From: Chondrus crispus
Lineage: Eukaryota > Rhodophyta > Florideophyceae > Gigartinales > Gigartinaceae
Reading direction: 5' to 3'
DNA: 64,000 nt
NCBI RefSeq assembly: GCF_000350225.1
Contig: NW_005179130.1
Span: forward strand, 1-64,000
Shown: positions 1-10,991 of the stretch, in pieces
How the letters are laid out: each line of letters begins with the position of its first letter
Position numbering within the stretch: position 1 is the first letter of the stretch
Translations under genes and position numbers: made by a program
Notes under the pieces: generated by a model
Databases searched by the model: none
Seen by the model: the letters and a program-made list of their open reading frames with translations, nothing else
What the model was told of the DNA's origin: nothing

Positions 1-2
1 AC

Positions 3-2525
3 GTCATCTCCCCAGGCAAGTTGAGCGTGGCCGATACGGCGGCCGACGCTTTCAAGACGTTCACGTTCCCGAGGACGTTGACGCAAGTGCGCTCGTTCCT
101 CGGGGCGTGTAACGTATACCGCCGATTCGTTAAGGGGTTCGCTAAGATTGCACGTCCTCTGACCGACATGACGCGCAAGGATTCGGATCCCGATTTCTAT
201 AACCCCACGGAGCTGCAACTTCAGGCGTTCGAGAACCTTAAGAAGTGCATGATCGCTCCGCCGATCCTCGCGTTGCCCCGGCACGGTCGTCCGTACATGA
301 TAGACACCGACGCGAGTGCCTACCAACTCGGCTGCACCTTACTTCAGGAGCACGAAGAGCCGAACGACTGGCGCCCCGTGGGGTATTGGTCGTACTCACT
401 GTCCGATAGTGAGCGCAACTACAGCGCTACCGAACGCGAGTGCTTCGCCGTAGTGTGGGCCGTCCGCACACTACGGCCGTACGTAGAAGGCACGAAGTTC
501 ACCGTACGGACGGACCATGACGCCCTCCGATGGCTCATGTCCCTCACCGAGAGTTCCGGAAGACTCACCCGGTGGCGGCTACGTCTGGCTGAATACGATT
601 TCACCATTCAGTACCGCCCCGGACGCGTGCATCAGGTGCCCGATGCCCTGTCACGACTCGTGTCGCCGAAGGTCGCCGATGACCTTCGCTCCACCGTCGA
701 GGTGGATGACGACATCCCCACTTTCGACGGGGGCACGACAGTTCGAGACGTATCGAACGAGCTCGCGGACCACGCTTGTACCGCGAGCTGTGATCATCAG
801 GCCGTCCATGTCTTCGTAACGACACGGAATCAAGCCGGAGCCCGAACAGGGTCGCGCGCACGGACGCGCGACGAACCGCGAGGTGACGACGAAGACCCCG
901 CTCTCCAAGGACCCAATTCGTTTTGGGAGGAGAACGACGAGTTCGACGCCGCCGACATCCAGCACGCCGAAGACCCCGAGGCTGGCGCGCTCGACTCCCC
1001 GGTCGCCCCACCGCAGGACGACCTTCCGGCCCCTCTTACGATAGAGGAGATAGCCGAGGAGCAACGCGTGGATGACTTCTGCCAAACCGTTTTGGCACGA
1101 CAGTCAGAGTCCCGGGACTCCGCGTTCTTCGAGGACCACCAAGGGGTGCTCAAACGGAGACACCCCTTCGACCCTGATATCGTTCAGGTCGTGGTGCCTC
1201 GGACGCTCCGCGCCAGGCTCCTTCGCCTGTGCCACAACCCGGCCATCGCGGGGCACCCGGGCCAGAACCGTATGTACTACGCACTTCGACGCGAGTACTA
1301 CTGGCCCCACCTGGCTGCAGACGTCGCAGCCACGGTGCGAGGGTGTCGAACCTGCGCGATGAACCGGGTGAAGCTGAGGAAACATCTCAACCGATTGAGA
1401 TTGTTTCCAGCTACGAGGCCCCTCGAGAGCCTCGCGATCGACATCTTGGGGCCGCTCCCCAAGACGAAGACAGGAAAACGGTTCCTGCTCGTGATCACGG
1501 ACCGCTTCAGTAAGCTAACGCAAGTCGTTGCGCTCCGCACGATAACAGCGCACACGGTCGCAGTTGCGTTCTGCGACTCGTGGGTGTTCAAGTATGGCGT
1601 CCCTCGCACGTTGCTTTCGGACAACGGCCCTCAGTTTAATGCCAAGTTCTTCCACAGCACGTGCCGCGTTCTGGGGATAACGAATTTGTACACTTCGGCG
1701 TACCATCCCCAGACGAACGGGCAAGTCGAGCGTTATAACCGAACAATCGCCTCGATGCTGCGGAACTACGTGGGTGAACACCAGGACGACTGGGATGTGT
1801 ACGTGGGGCCGCTTACGTATGCGTACAACTCCCACGTACATCGCACCACACGCACCACGCCGTTTGAGCTCGTGCTCAGCAGGCCACCGCCGGAGTTCTC
1901 TCTCCGACGGGCGGACGGCGACGCGCCCCCTTCCGATAGGGGAAACCAACGTGCCGAGTTCCTCAAGACCTTGGATTCGACTATCCAGAAGGCCTACGGG
2001 AGCCTGCGCCGGACGCAGGCTCGCTACAAGCGCGACTTCGATAAACGCATACGACGTATTAATTCCCGGCTCCGTCCCGGAGAATACGTATATCTCAACC
2101 CCACCGATGGGGCTAAGACATCAAACAAGCTCGCTTCGCCCGCTGTCGGACCCTACCGCGTGCTCGCCAACGACCGCCGAACCATCACGATCGATCGTGA
2201 TGGGGTCACCGAGCGAGTCTCCGCCGACCGCTGCGTGTACGCGCCGTCTCCGATAGACGCGCCACGAGCAAGTACGACGACCCCAGGAGACCTCGCCGAT
2301 AAGGTCACCGCGGGGACGCAGTATGCCGTCGAACGGCTACTGAGACATCGAGTTATGGAAGATGGAACTACGGAGTTCCTCATCAAGTGGGCGGATTACG
2401 ACGCGCCCACTTGGACTGCGCGGACTCACGTCCCGGAGGAGTTGGTGTCTCGTTACGCCCAACGCCTCCGGAGACGTACCGGCAGAGACCTCACCCAAAC
2501 CGTGAACGCGGACGTTCACGCTTAA
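3..2525 (+). CDS. Ty3/gypsy (chromovirus) polyprotein, 3' part; element 'gypsy A'
   Basis: C-terminal part of a gypsy pol polyprotein, open from the window edge, so the true start lies upstream. In order: end of the reverse transcriptase (FLGACNVYRRFV), RNase H (DTDASAYQLG near visible residue 95), a long acidic linker, integrase with an HHCC zinc finger (ending CRTCAMNR), the DDE core (AIDILGP, LLSDNGPQF, YHPQTNGQVERYNR), and a C-terminal chromodomain (YAVERLLRH, EFLIKWADY, then TW). The chromodomain places it among chromoviruses, where it steers integration to particular chromatin. The frame has no stop for 840 codons, so this copy looks young or still constrained. Gypsy D at 42879-45525 is a close but decayed relative on the other strand. 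Confidence 0.93.
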   Translation, partial: VISPGKLSVADTAADAFKTFTFPRTLTQVRSFLGACNVYRRFVKGFAKIARPLTDMTRKDSDPDFYNPTELQLQAFENLKKCMIAPPILALPRHGRPYMIDTDASAYQLGCTLLQEHEEPNDWRPVGYWSYSLSDSERNYSATERECFAVVWAVRTLRPYVEGTKFTVRTDHDALRWLMSLTESSGRLTRWRLRLAEYDFTIQYRPGRVHQVPDALSRLVSPKVADDLRSTVEVDDDIPTFDGGTTVRDVSNELADHACTASCDHQAVHVFVTTRNQAGARTGSRARTRDEPRGDDEDPALQGPNSFWEENDEFDAADIQHAEDPEAGALDSPVAPPQDDLPAPLTIEEIAEEQRVDDFCQTVLARQSESRDSAFFEDHQGVLKRRHPFDPDIVQVVVPRTLRARLLRLCHNPAIAGHPGQNRMYYALRREYYWPHLAADVAATVRGCRTCAMNRVKLRKHLNRLRLFPATRPLESLAIDILGPLPKTKTGKRFLLVITDRFSKLTQVVALRTITAHTVAVAFCDSWVFKYGVPRTLLSDNGPQFNAKFFHSTCRVLGITNLYTSAYHPQTNGQVERYNRTIASMLRNYVGEHQDDWDVYVGPLTYAYNSHVHRTTRTTPFELVLSRPPPEFSLRRADGDAPPSDRGNQRAEFLKTLDSTIQKAYGSLRRTQARYKRDFDKRIRRINSRLRPGEYVYLNPTDGAKTSNKLASPAVGPYRVLANDRRTITIDRDGVTERVSADRCVYAPSPIDAPRASTTTPGDLADKVTAGTQYAVERLLRHRVMEDGTTEFLIKWADYDAPTWTARTHVPEELVSRYAQRLRRRTGRDLTQTVNADVHA

Positions 2526-2535
2526 GGGGGGGGCC
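2505..2535 (+). repeat. Polypurine-tract-like repeat, copy 1
   Basis: The sequence over the gypsy A stop codon, ending CTTAAGGGGGGGGCC, is repeated 4.3 kb downstream at 6781-6811 with 28 of 31 bases identical. The G-run after TTAA has the form of the polypurine tract that primes plus-strand synthesis next to the 3' LTR. Here it is not followed by an obvious LTR start. Confidence 0.6.
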
Positions 2536-2536
2536 C

Positions 2537-5500
2537 TCAACCGCTCCTTCGCGGATTAACCCCAGCCTGCACGAACAGACTAAAACGGGAAGCGAAGGAG
2601 GTCGGCGGACCCTATCGGAGGGTCACAGCCGGGGACGCGTTCAAGTCAAGTCGTCTTGACTTCTCGGACGTCAAGGACGCGAGACATAAGAACAGGACAG
2701 TACGAACTGCCTGAAAAAATGTTGGGCCCTCGTAATGACCGACATTACGAGGACCGCGAAACCCGGTTCGGATCGGAAAAGTCGGACGACCCCCCCGAAC
2801 AGGATTGCCGGACGATCCGTTAAGTCCAGCAACCACGGCGAGGAGGGGCGCCCGACGAACAAGGAGATCAACAGTGGGATCACGAGGGCCCTCGGTGGGA
2901 AGAATAAGCGACCAAGAATGCCCGTCGCTTTGGTCTCGGTATAACCGAGAAGGGGGAGGCTCACGTCGAGCTTTCAATCAGCATCCGCGTCGGAGAGCCC
3001 GGCAGAAGACCGGATCATGACCCTCCCGGTGTGGATCGTGGGCGAGAAAGCGCGCAAAACGCGTCGGCAGATGCGCAGACGAGCGAGGCTGCATTCCCCA
3101 CAGCAGTGGCCAGGATAGTTAAGGAAGGAGGGGTAAGCGAAAGCAACTCAGCCTGAGGGGCACCAGTATATGCGCACAGACGCGAGACACCCCAAAACCG
3201 CCGCCGACACATGCCCCATAATACGGAAAATTACGGGGGATGAGAACGTGGCACGTGAGCGAGTGCGCGCCATGCTCCAATACCGGTTGCGTCATCACCA
3301 AATCACCCCGCCACCACCCCCAGAATATATCGAAAAAATTAACGGGGCAATTACACCTGCACGCGCATGGCGTATGGAGATACTGTACGCCGGGCGACAA
3401 GCAAGAGCAAACCAGGACGGCGCTGCCCGAGGGTACAAAGAATGCCCGCGTGAGGGTACACACGTCACACGCCCCCCCGACCGTAAAGGGAGGCGGGCGT
3501 GTGACGGAATCGTATGCCCGCATCGAGCGGATGCCTCGAAATCCCGACCCACGACACGCCGCCCGAGCGGCATTCTCCCTCTATCCGCCTACACGCGCGG
3601 CCACGGACGAAGGGAAGGCGAACGTGAGCCACTTGCGCGCTTACGCGCCCCCGCCGCCCAAGACAAAGGGCTCCGAAGGGCGCGATACCACGACAGCCTC
3701 CGCTACTGACCACTCCATTCGCGGCATCATGGGGACGCACTCCGAATGCAAAGCACACAACGCGATCGCGTATTCGAGAACGCAGCACGCGGTCGCCACG
3801 CACGCAAGCCAAACGCGACGCCTATCCCCCCTTTTTTTCCCCTTTCAACGGGACTAAATCTGACATCCTGTTCTGTGTGCGCCGCAGGGACCAAGAGAAG
3901 ATCGTTCGCTACCGCCGACCATGGTCGCCGCGAGAAATTCTGCGCACCGCGCGCCCGCGTACGAGACGACCAGGAGGGGCGGGAGCACCGCCCGAGCAAG
4001 CCCCCCCCCGGGAGACAAGTCGAAGATTGATGAAACGCACAACCCACAGCCCAAACGTCGAGGACGTCATAGGGGCTTCGACCGTCGAGGAGAAAGTCGC
4101 ATTGCGCCATGCGTTGGATGCCTCGGGAGGCTCCACCAGCGGTATGCCGGCGGCATAAATTGAGATCTGTGGAAGCCCTCGTCGCAACAGCGTTCGGCGA
4201 TCGACCCAATTGCGTCATCGATACAAGAGCAAAGACTCCCGCGCACAAGTACCGCCCCCGTCAGCCGCGAAAAGGCCGATATGACCGTTCCCCCTCCGTA
4301 GCCACTAGTCGCTGTACCCACAGGGCCACGCACTCAACCTCTACGAGAGCACAAAGCGCCCTGTAAGGACGCACGGAGAAGGGAGCATCAGGGAACTACT
4401 GCCGGCTCGAACGACGACGTTCGAGTCGCCCCCCTCGGGCACTGGAGGGAACATCGGGAGTAATTATGATAGCAAGGAAGGAACGCAGGCAGAGATTCAC
4501 GGCCTGCACAGCTGCCCCAGGGACGACCCCGCCCCGGCGCATGTCGCTCTCGGCACGCGAAGAATAGAACCGGGCCGGCGCCCCCACAGCGAAGGGAGCT
4601 CATTCGATTCCTCCCCGCGGTCGGGGCGTGACCACGATCTCAGCCCGGGCCATACCTTCGAAGGGACGAAGGGAGACGCATTCGACAATGCCGTGCCCCA
4701 TGGACCTCTCAGGATGTGGTGGCGCCAACGCCCATTCCCGGCTCGTGCCCTAGCCGAGAAGGGTGCACGAGCCGGTCGGCGACCCGGAACGCGAGCGTTC
4801 CCGGAGACATAGTACCGTAAGATGAATGTCTCACGGCCGGGGGAGGACGAGACGCATTTCGACAGAAGGGGACGAGCATGCACACCCCCGCCTCCACGCG
4901 CAAGAAGGCATGAGAGGTAGACAACGGGGACGCGTCTCCGTTCGCGACGCGCTGCAGGGAAGACCTGGCACCCCGGAGAACCGGCGGCGTCGCGTTCAAG
5001 AGCGAAACAGAAGAAGGGGGAAGGGGTCAACACGTGTACGCGTGTGCCCCTGGGATGAAGCACAACACGCGAAATATACCGAGGCCGCACCGCAGCTTGT
5101 GTTGAAAATTTCGCAAGAAAACATTTTCGCGGGAAACATTTTTGGGCAATTTTTTTGGGCAATTTAATCGAGAGCATAGGGCAGTCGCTGGAGCGTGCGC
5201 GGACAAAAACGCCTCTGTGTCCGTCCGTCCGCGTCACGTGCGGTAACTACAGTACGACGCGTGCGGCGCGCGTCTGTGAAGCCATCATGTCTCTAAACTG
5301 CGCAAGTACGGTTTGGATTTTGTAACGAGATGCATCCGCCCGCGCTGCCCCACTGCGCGCTCGTGCCGCTGCGCTCCTACATCACGCGCGGCCCCTCTTC
5401 GAGCGTCCTCAGCTCGCTCTGCGTGCCGCCGACTACGCGTGGGCTATTCGATTACTTCCCGTCACCCCCCCCGAAACTATTTTCGCGAAGCGCAACGAGC

Positions 5501-6780
5501 TGTTTGGCATCGACGCCGATACCTACCTCGCTGACCCATCAGACGGACCACGCAACCGAACACCGAGGAGGACATCCTCCTTGAGGACGTCATCAGATGC
5601 AGCGACGCTCCGACGCACCCAACGTCGCACAATTGCGCGCCTTTGGCCCCTACACGACGCGCTGCCACACCACAAACGCGCAATTCCCCTGATCGACACC
5701 GTTGACCGTCAACCGCCGGAGGGCGACTGCGTCGTCACCACAATCCCCTACGTCTCGCCCAATCTCCCGTCACCGTGCTGGCGGCGGTCCAGAGCCGATC
5801 CGCTGCAAACAAGAGAGAGGAGAGGTCACTGGAAAGGACAGTGATTTCCGCACGGGTGGTTTGGGGAAACGAAACGCCGACGAGACGAACGTTGTCGAAG
5901 ACCGCGACGCGTGACGCAGCGTCGAACCCCCTTAGCAGCGGAACCCGTGACAAGACGGAGAAGGGCCAGAAAACTGACCCGTGGAGACCGTACATAATAC
6001 TGTGCGAGGATTCGGGAATCGCGCCGACGGTAAAACGGCTATCGTGGAGAAGGGAGCTCCGTCCGACGCGTAACCCACCTGCAAAAACAAAACGAGCGGG
6101 TCGCCATCGCCGCGGATGGGGGAAGAGTGTATGGCAATACGAGGATGCTGGGACTGTCATGAAATAACGCACGGACGAGGCCACGGGCATTGCGAGGAAT
6201 GCGGTGGGAAAACGTGCGGTATCCGGGGCACCCCGACAATCGCGTACGAGTTCGGGACGAGTACATGGAACGGACCGGTGACGCCTTCTCGCAACGGAAA
6301 GCGGGACGCACGACTGCACGGGCACGGCTGTCGAATCGGCAAGGCAGGGGGGAGTGAACAAAGAAGGACATAACTGGTCAGGCAACGGAGTCCCTTCTCA
6401 CGCCACCCTGGACGAAGATAGAAAGCGAGGATCAGAGGGGAAGGAGACGGAAGGATTACGAGAAGTCTTCACGGACTAGAGACAGGACGGAGGCGCGGAC
6501 GGAAGCACCAAGACAGTCCCTCTCAATGTGGCTCGATGGTAACGAGAGGAGCTGGGGTGGACGTTGGCGAAGTGGATTGGCTACGGTGTCAAGGAAACCA
6601 GGGGAAGCACGTCGGGAAGGAAAATCACCAGAGTAAGGGAGGAGAGATCAGCACGCGCGCGAAGGAGCACGGGCCGAGACGCCGAGAATACCCCCCCAGA
6701 GAGCGGAGTCGTGGTAAGGAGCGGACGGCACCGTATGGAGGACGCGGTTAGACATGGCTCACGCTCCACAAGCACCCGTG
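2537..6780. other. Gene-free GC-rich stretch between two polypurine-like tracts
   Basis: No convincing coding region. Long frames occur on both strands at once (for example 246 codons on the minus strand at 4497-5237) but have low-complexity Arg/Ser/Pro/Gly composition and no recognisable motif, as expected when stop codons are rare in GC-rich DNA. It may be a long 3' untranslated region of gypsy A or an insertion between the duplicated tracts at 2505-2535 and 6781-6811. A short AT-rich patch at 5101-5170 contains GGGCAATTTTTTT followed by GGGCAATTT. Confidence 0.55.
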
Positions 6781-6811
6781 GACGCGGACGTCCCCGCTTA
6801 AGGGGGGGGCC
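6781..6811 (+). repeat. Polypurine-tract-like repeat, copy 2, beside a putative LTR
   Basis: Second copy of the tract at 2505-2535. Here CTTAAGGGGGGGGCC is followed at once (6813) by TGTAGTATAACC, a plausible LTR start (TG), which is the arrangement expected of a functional polypurine tract and 3' LTR. Confidence 0.6.
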
Positions 6812-6812
6812 G

Positions 6813-7640
6813 TGTAGTATAACCTCCCCCCTGGGGCTTTATTTTAGATTAGATCAACTCAGAATCGGATCGGTTACTGTAGGGCTCGATGCTCTACAGT
6901 ACCACCACGTGTACCCCCAAGTACAGGGGGGCACGTGTACACGTGTACGCGCGGAACGAAGAGCGCGCACACACGTTACTGTCAGCCCCGATGGCTGACA
7001 GTATTACAGTGTCGACCGACCGCTACAGTACGTCGCTACAGTACATCGGTACTGTACTATTATGATAGGTTATTATGTACATTAAATATGGAGCGGACCG
7101 GCGGCGGTGGAGGAGGACAAGCACGGACTTGTCACCCACCGACCGTCAAGGTCCGACTTCCCGCTTATTCTAAGGTAGCGTTCGCTAACTACCTTAGAGC
7201 GGCACCGAGCGCGGGTTAAGGACGCGCGCGGTACGCCCACGAGCCGGCTCCGCCTCCGCCCGTCGGTACTGGATCGTCACCCAGTACCGCGCCGGGGCGT
7301 CGAGGCTTCGAACCGCTCGCGCGTACCGGCGTCCTCCCCGTTCCCGCTCTACCACGCTACCTGGGCCCGCTGCCCGGTGCCGTTAGCTGGTGTCCCGCTT
7401 CACCCCCGTCTTCCCGTTCGGACGGGGTCTACGTCGAGCTGTGCATACACCCCTCTCCGTTGGGGGTGTTTATGCTACAGCCGGCCACTACTCGCCTTCG
7501 CCTTCCCTTTTGTCCTCCTCTCCGCGACGGCCTGTCCCCTTCGAGGTCCTGTCCGTTCCTTTACTCCGCAAGTTGCCACAACTACCACATTGCGTGATAA
7601 CTGTAATCAGTTTAGATCTAACCGAAACCCGACCTAGTGT
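6813..7640 (+). repeat. Putative 3' LTR of gypsy A, hairpin-rich (right end uncertain)
   Basis: Begins TGTAGTATAACC directly after the polypurine-like tract. The first 500 bases hold a run of short perfect inverted repeats (separate entry), followed by pyrimidine-rich sequence from about 7330. No second LTR copy is inside the window and I could not find a clear CA end or target duplication, so the right boundary is a guess. No gene is visible. Confidence 0.4.
6875..7289. promoter_or_regulatory. Cluster of five short hairpins in the putative LTR
   Basis: Inverted repeats read directly: 6875-6901 (11-bp stem with one G-T pair, loop TCGAT), 6977-7003 (11-bp stem TACTGTCAGCC, loop CCGAT), 7037-7056 (8-bp stem TACAGTAC, loop ATCG), 7170-7197 (9-bp stem CTAAGGTAG, 10-base loop) and 7264-7289 (9-bp stem CGGTACTGG). 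The first two share length, flanking GT and an NCGAT loop, so they look like diverged copies of one unit. They could act in DNA or RNA; no function is established. Confidence 0.6.
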
Positions 7641-7705
7641 TGTGGGGTAAAAGGGGGGGGCGGTTTGGTAACGGTTTTATGGGGGCATCGAGTCGCGGTG
7701 GTTGA

Positions 7706-8748
7706 TGTAGTGCAATGTGCCTGGCAGGCCGCGAACACAGTCCGACGGTCAAACAAAAAGAAGAAAAACAACAACAGCAACAACCACTGCCGATGGCACG
7801 CGCTACGGAGCGTTCGAGACTCCCTTTCCCCTTGAGTGGGCTTGCGGCCCACGGTAGCTCAACTCCGACGGGGGGGTTAAGGAAAGATGCCCGGCCCGGG
7901 AGGAAAATGGTGGTAGAGACTTGTGAAGACTTGAGGGCTCGGCGAGTGCGGGTTGGGCTTGTCTACGAGGATGTAACCGCGGTTCGCTGGGTTGTAAGGC
8001 CAATGCTCGACGAGCGTCTTCAGCACCTTGGGTATAATTCGAGGTCTTCGACGGGGGCTTGTTCAGCACTACCCGACGGGATCGTAACCGTGTAGCAGCG
8101 CTACTACCGACGTATTGCCGATGGCTAAAAACACCCTCACCAGCGCGATCGCAATCGCGGTAGGTGGTACCAACTCTGTCTTATATAGTAAGACCTTCGA
8201 CGGAGGCGTCGTTACAACAGCCTTCCGACGGAACTTGAAACAGTAGCAGCGCTACACAACATGTTGCCCGATTGCTAAAAAACCTACACCAGATCGGTCG
8301 CGACCAACTCCAGTGGAACCAACACAATTAAGGGAAATATAGAGATAGAGGTAGAAAAGAATAGGGAAATAAAGGAAAAAGAAAAAGGGAACCCTCGAGC
8401 GCAAAGGATAACGTAGGCTGTGGTAAAAGGGAGCGTCTTGGGAAAGACGGACTTCGACCAAGGCGATATTCAACTCTGGCAACTCGGGCTGCCTTTACTG
8501 ACTTGGTGGTCAGAGGGCTAAGGTATATATCGCCCCGCCGGAGCCACTACAGTAGCTCGCGGCGCTAGATCCTAGATCTAATCTAGTGTCAGCAAAATTA
8601 ATGCCAGCTAATTAACTAAATAAAATAAAATAATTAAAAATTAAAACTGTGCAATTATTCACACGTGTGTCCCCCAACCCAGACTACTTCTCATATCCAA
8701 CTATTTTCCTTTCTTTTCACCCCCTTTTCAGGTGCGTATTGCACTACA
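7706..8748 (-). repeat. Solo LTR of the gypsy E family, copy 1 (GTTGA duplication)
   Basis: A 1,043-bp sequence with inverted ends TGTAGTGCAAT and ATTGCACTACA, flanked on both sides by GTTGA (7701-7705 and 8749-8753). It matches three other copies in the window (19682-20779, 20829-21893, 45526-46574). The last sits as 5' LTR directly before gypsy E gag, which identifies the family. A single LTR with an intact 5-bp duplication is the usual product of recombination between the two LTRs of a full element. The U3-like part is AT-rich and has a TATATA box near 8525, read on the minus strand. Confidence 0.88.
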
Positions 8749-9057
8749 GTTGAGGTCATAACATTTTACAAAACAAAGGGACAGCAGTTGTGAATACACA
8801 GAAAGACTAAGAATTCAATGAAGTTTCAATGGTCTGTTGACATTTTAAACAGGCGTTTTGGTTTCGAAGATATCAACACATAGGGTTTTGAGATTGGTCA
8901 AAAAGGCTTCTTTTGTAGACATTCTAAAAATGGCTGGGAAAGACGTGCAGATCTCACCAAACTGTACTCTTTCGCATCGCAAAAGTCAACTGCGGTGGCA
9001 AGAGTATCTTTTCTTTGTTGTTGAGAAGGCACAAGTCGAGAAAAAAGAAGTTGAAAA

Positions 9058-9077
9058 GTGACCTCATATGAGGTCAC
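9058..9077. repeat. 20-bp perfect palindrome
   Basis: GTGACCTCATATGAGGTCAC is its own reverse complement. Its 12-bp core CCTCATATGAGG recurs at 9318-9329. Confidence 0.85.
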
Positions 9078-9314
9078 ATGTCCAATATACACTAGCGAGA
9101 AGGATCTACGGTAGATCGCCGATGCAAATGGTTGTGCTGCCTATCAGAGAGGTGTAGGTGGTGGATTCTCACCTTTCTGCCGTTGTTCAATTAATGGCTC
9201 GATTTTAGCTCTACAGCTCAGTGATATCAGCCATATTGATTTCATTGGTCAGGAATCGCTCTCTGAAGTGCTGTGTGTCGATCTAGTGTCTACCAGACCA
9301 TTATTTGAGAGAAT

Positions 9315-9332
9315 TGTCCTCATATGAGGACA
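9315..9332. repeat. 18-bp perfect palindrome with the same core
   Basis: TGTCCTCATATGAGGACA, a perfect palindrome 257 bp from the one at 9058 and sharing CCTCATATGAGG. The pair may bound a small mobile element or be two binding sites for one dimeric protein. Confidence 0.85.
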
Positions 9333-9847
9333 TTATTCGACCTATTTTATTCTTGACTTGGGCTTCCTCGTCAAGAATGAAAAAAATATCCCCGCCACTG
9401 TACTTGACTTCTGACTTGGGACGAGAAAGAATTTTGTGAGAATTGCATGTTCTCGGCGGTCGTTTTTATATATGCCTGGAAAAGAAGCTTTTTTAAACTA
9501 GCTTAAAACCGCATGTAAAATAACTTGGAAACCAAAAAGGCTAGTTGAAAAAGGCAACTTGGTACTCAATCTACATAATAATACAATATTATTGTTAAGC
9601 TTTTTGCGCATTCAAAACTGCTATCCCGGTGTTCTGCAAGATGCTACAGTATTGCCGAAGACAAGCACGTTAAGGAAATAGTGGTCACCGTAGCTTTTTG
9701 AATCTTGAATTTAATTTATATATTTTTGCACGTCGCCACATCGACACTGTGCGCACTGTATGCCGTGAATGTCGTGAAGTACCCTTGAATGGTCGACCCT
9801 TTATTGAAACTAGAAGGGGGGAGCCAGGGCGCAGAAGCGGCCGGCCC

Positions 9848-10991
9848 TTAATGGAGAGGTGCAAGAGATGCGTGAATCCGGCGGCGATTGACGGATAGGG
9901 CGGTGTATTGAAGGACGAGAGAAGTAAGAATCGTGCTAATTTGAAGACGAGTAGAGGTGGGGCAACGTCCAGTACGACTGGATAGGAAATCAGAGACGAG
10001 TTGGAGCCCTCTGACCGTACCCGAGCCGATACGCCCGTACACGTCCCAGATCATAGGGTGTAGATGGACGGATGTATGCGGCGAACAAACGTCGCGGTAT
10101 GTACGTTCTTTTGTGCGTGTGTGTTGCGGCTTGCAAGATTTCTTGAGAGGAGGAGCGGGAGCGCCATCCAATGTTCCGAGAGTGAGGACTGACAACTGAA
10201 ACATCGCACGCGTGGGGATGCTCATCAAAACTGGGATCGTGAACATAAATGTCAAGGCATCGTTGATCGCCTTCCGGCTTATGGGCATCCTGTGGAACGC
10301 GCCATTCCGAGCGAGCGTTGATGCTGTAGTATTGCAGGGATAGAAGCTTATAGAGCCAGTTGCGGAGGGCATTATGGCGCCTGGTAGAACCGTCGTCGCA
10401 GGAACATATCGTCGCGTGATGGCCGTAGGTATCGAGTAGCGGGAGTGGACGAGTCCGGGACTGGGTACGGAGGGCACTGACAGTACAACTCGTTCATTCT
10501 TGTGTGCCATTGAAAATAGGGGTACCGAGGCGAAGTTCGATCATTGTGATCCAGATCGGGGGAGCGACGCGCGTGCCAAGGTCAGACTGTGGCAGGGCTG
10601 AAAAGGTCCGAGCCGAGCTAGCAGCGGAAAGAGACTGAAACCGTACTCGGGTTCTAACAGCCACATCGGAACGGTCGCCGGGGTCGGGCTGCAGGCGTTT
10701 GAATTTAATATCCATAATTCGCTCTGTGAGCCGGTGTTGCAGTTCATGAGGTGACGCAGAGTCCGGGAAGCGGTCACGCCCGGTAAGGGAGTCCAAAGTG
10801 TAGTCGGGTCCCAGCGGAAAGCGAGCCTTAAGGGCAGCGAAGGACGGGGCGATCAGGTCGCCAGCCAGGAGGTGACGGGCAGGGAGCAGGCCGTGGATCG
10901 GAGGGAGTGTAGACAGCAGAGAACTAACATAGGCTGCTTCTTTCACGTGAGAGGTAGCGAGTAGGCCCAGCCCACCAACTTTGAAGGGAAG
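9848..10991 (-). pseudogene. C-terminal region of the LINE-like element, possible nuclease-like domain
   Basis: Continues the RT frame (LPFKVGGLGLLATSH) to TGA at 10494-10496, then in the same frame GHHATICSC, TRRHNALR, SEWRV, RCLDIYV and CDVSVVSP, and after a frameshift near 10120 into TYRDVCSPH, WDVYGRIG and a stop at 9848. Similar C-terminal blocks (RHN, then spaced Glu/Asp, then DVTV-like) occur after the RT in a family of algal, oomycete and animal elements. The spacing of E, D and DVSV would suit a PD-(D/E)XK-type nuclease, but that is inference. Confidence 0.55.

Larger units (their letters stand above)
8749..9847. other. AT-rich gene-free stretch
   Basis: Low-GC sequence unlike both neighbours. 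The longest frame (8858-9061 plus, 67 codons) has no recognisable motif. It holds the two palindromes listed separately and a hairpin TTCTTGAC/GTCAAGAA near 9351-9378. It is probably host intergenic sequence or an old non-autonomous element. Confidence 0.5.

Noticed and set aside
5101-5170. Homology between the AT-rich patch at 5.1 kb and TTTCGCGCGAAA near 41.56 kb as shared gypsy A/D ends
   Set aside because: Only loose similarity in short A/T and CG words; no alignable stretch.
2545-6780. Many long overlapping ORFs on both strands (for example 4497-5237 and 5735-6385 minus)
   Set aside because: Low-complexity Arg/Ser/Pro composition, no motif, and open frames on both strands together: an effect of GC-rich DNA.
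7706-8748. The TGTAGTGCAAT-ended copies as a DNA transposon with terminal inverted repeats
   Set aside because: 5-bp duplications and the position of one copy directly before gypsy E gag with a TGG primer site show they are LTRs.
10131-10510. Minus-strand ORF at 9848-10510 taken as one protein from MAHKNERVVL
   Set aside because: Its upstream part is a shadow. The RT frame continues through TGA at 10494 with RHN-type motifs, and only the part below about 10130 is used after a frameshift.
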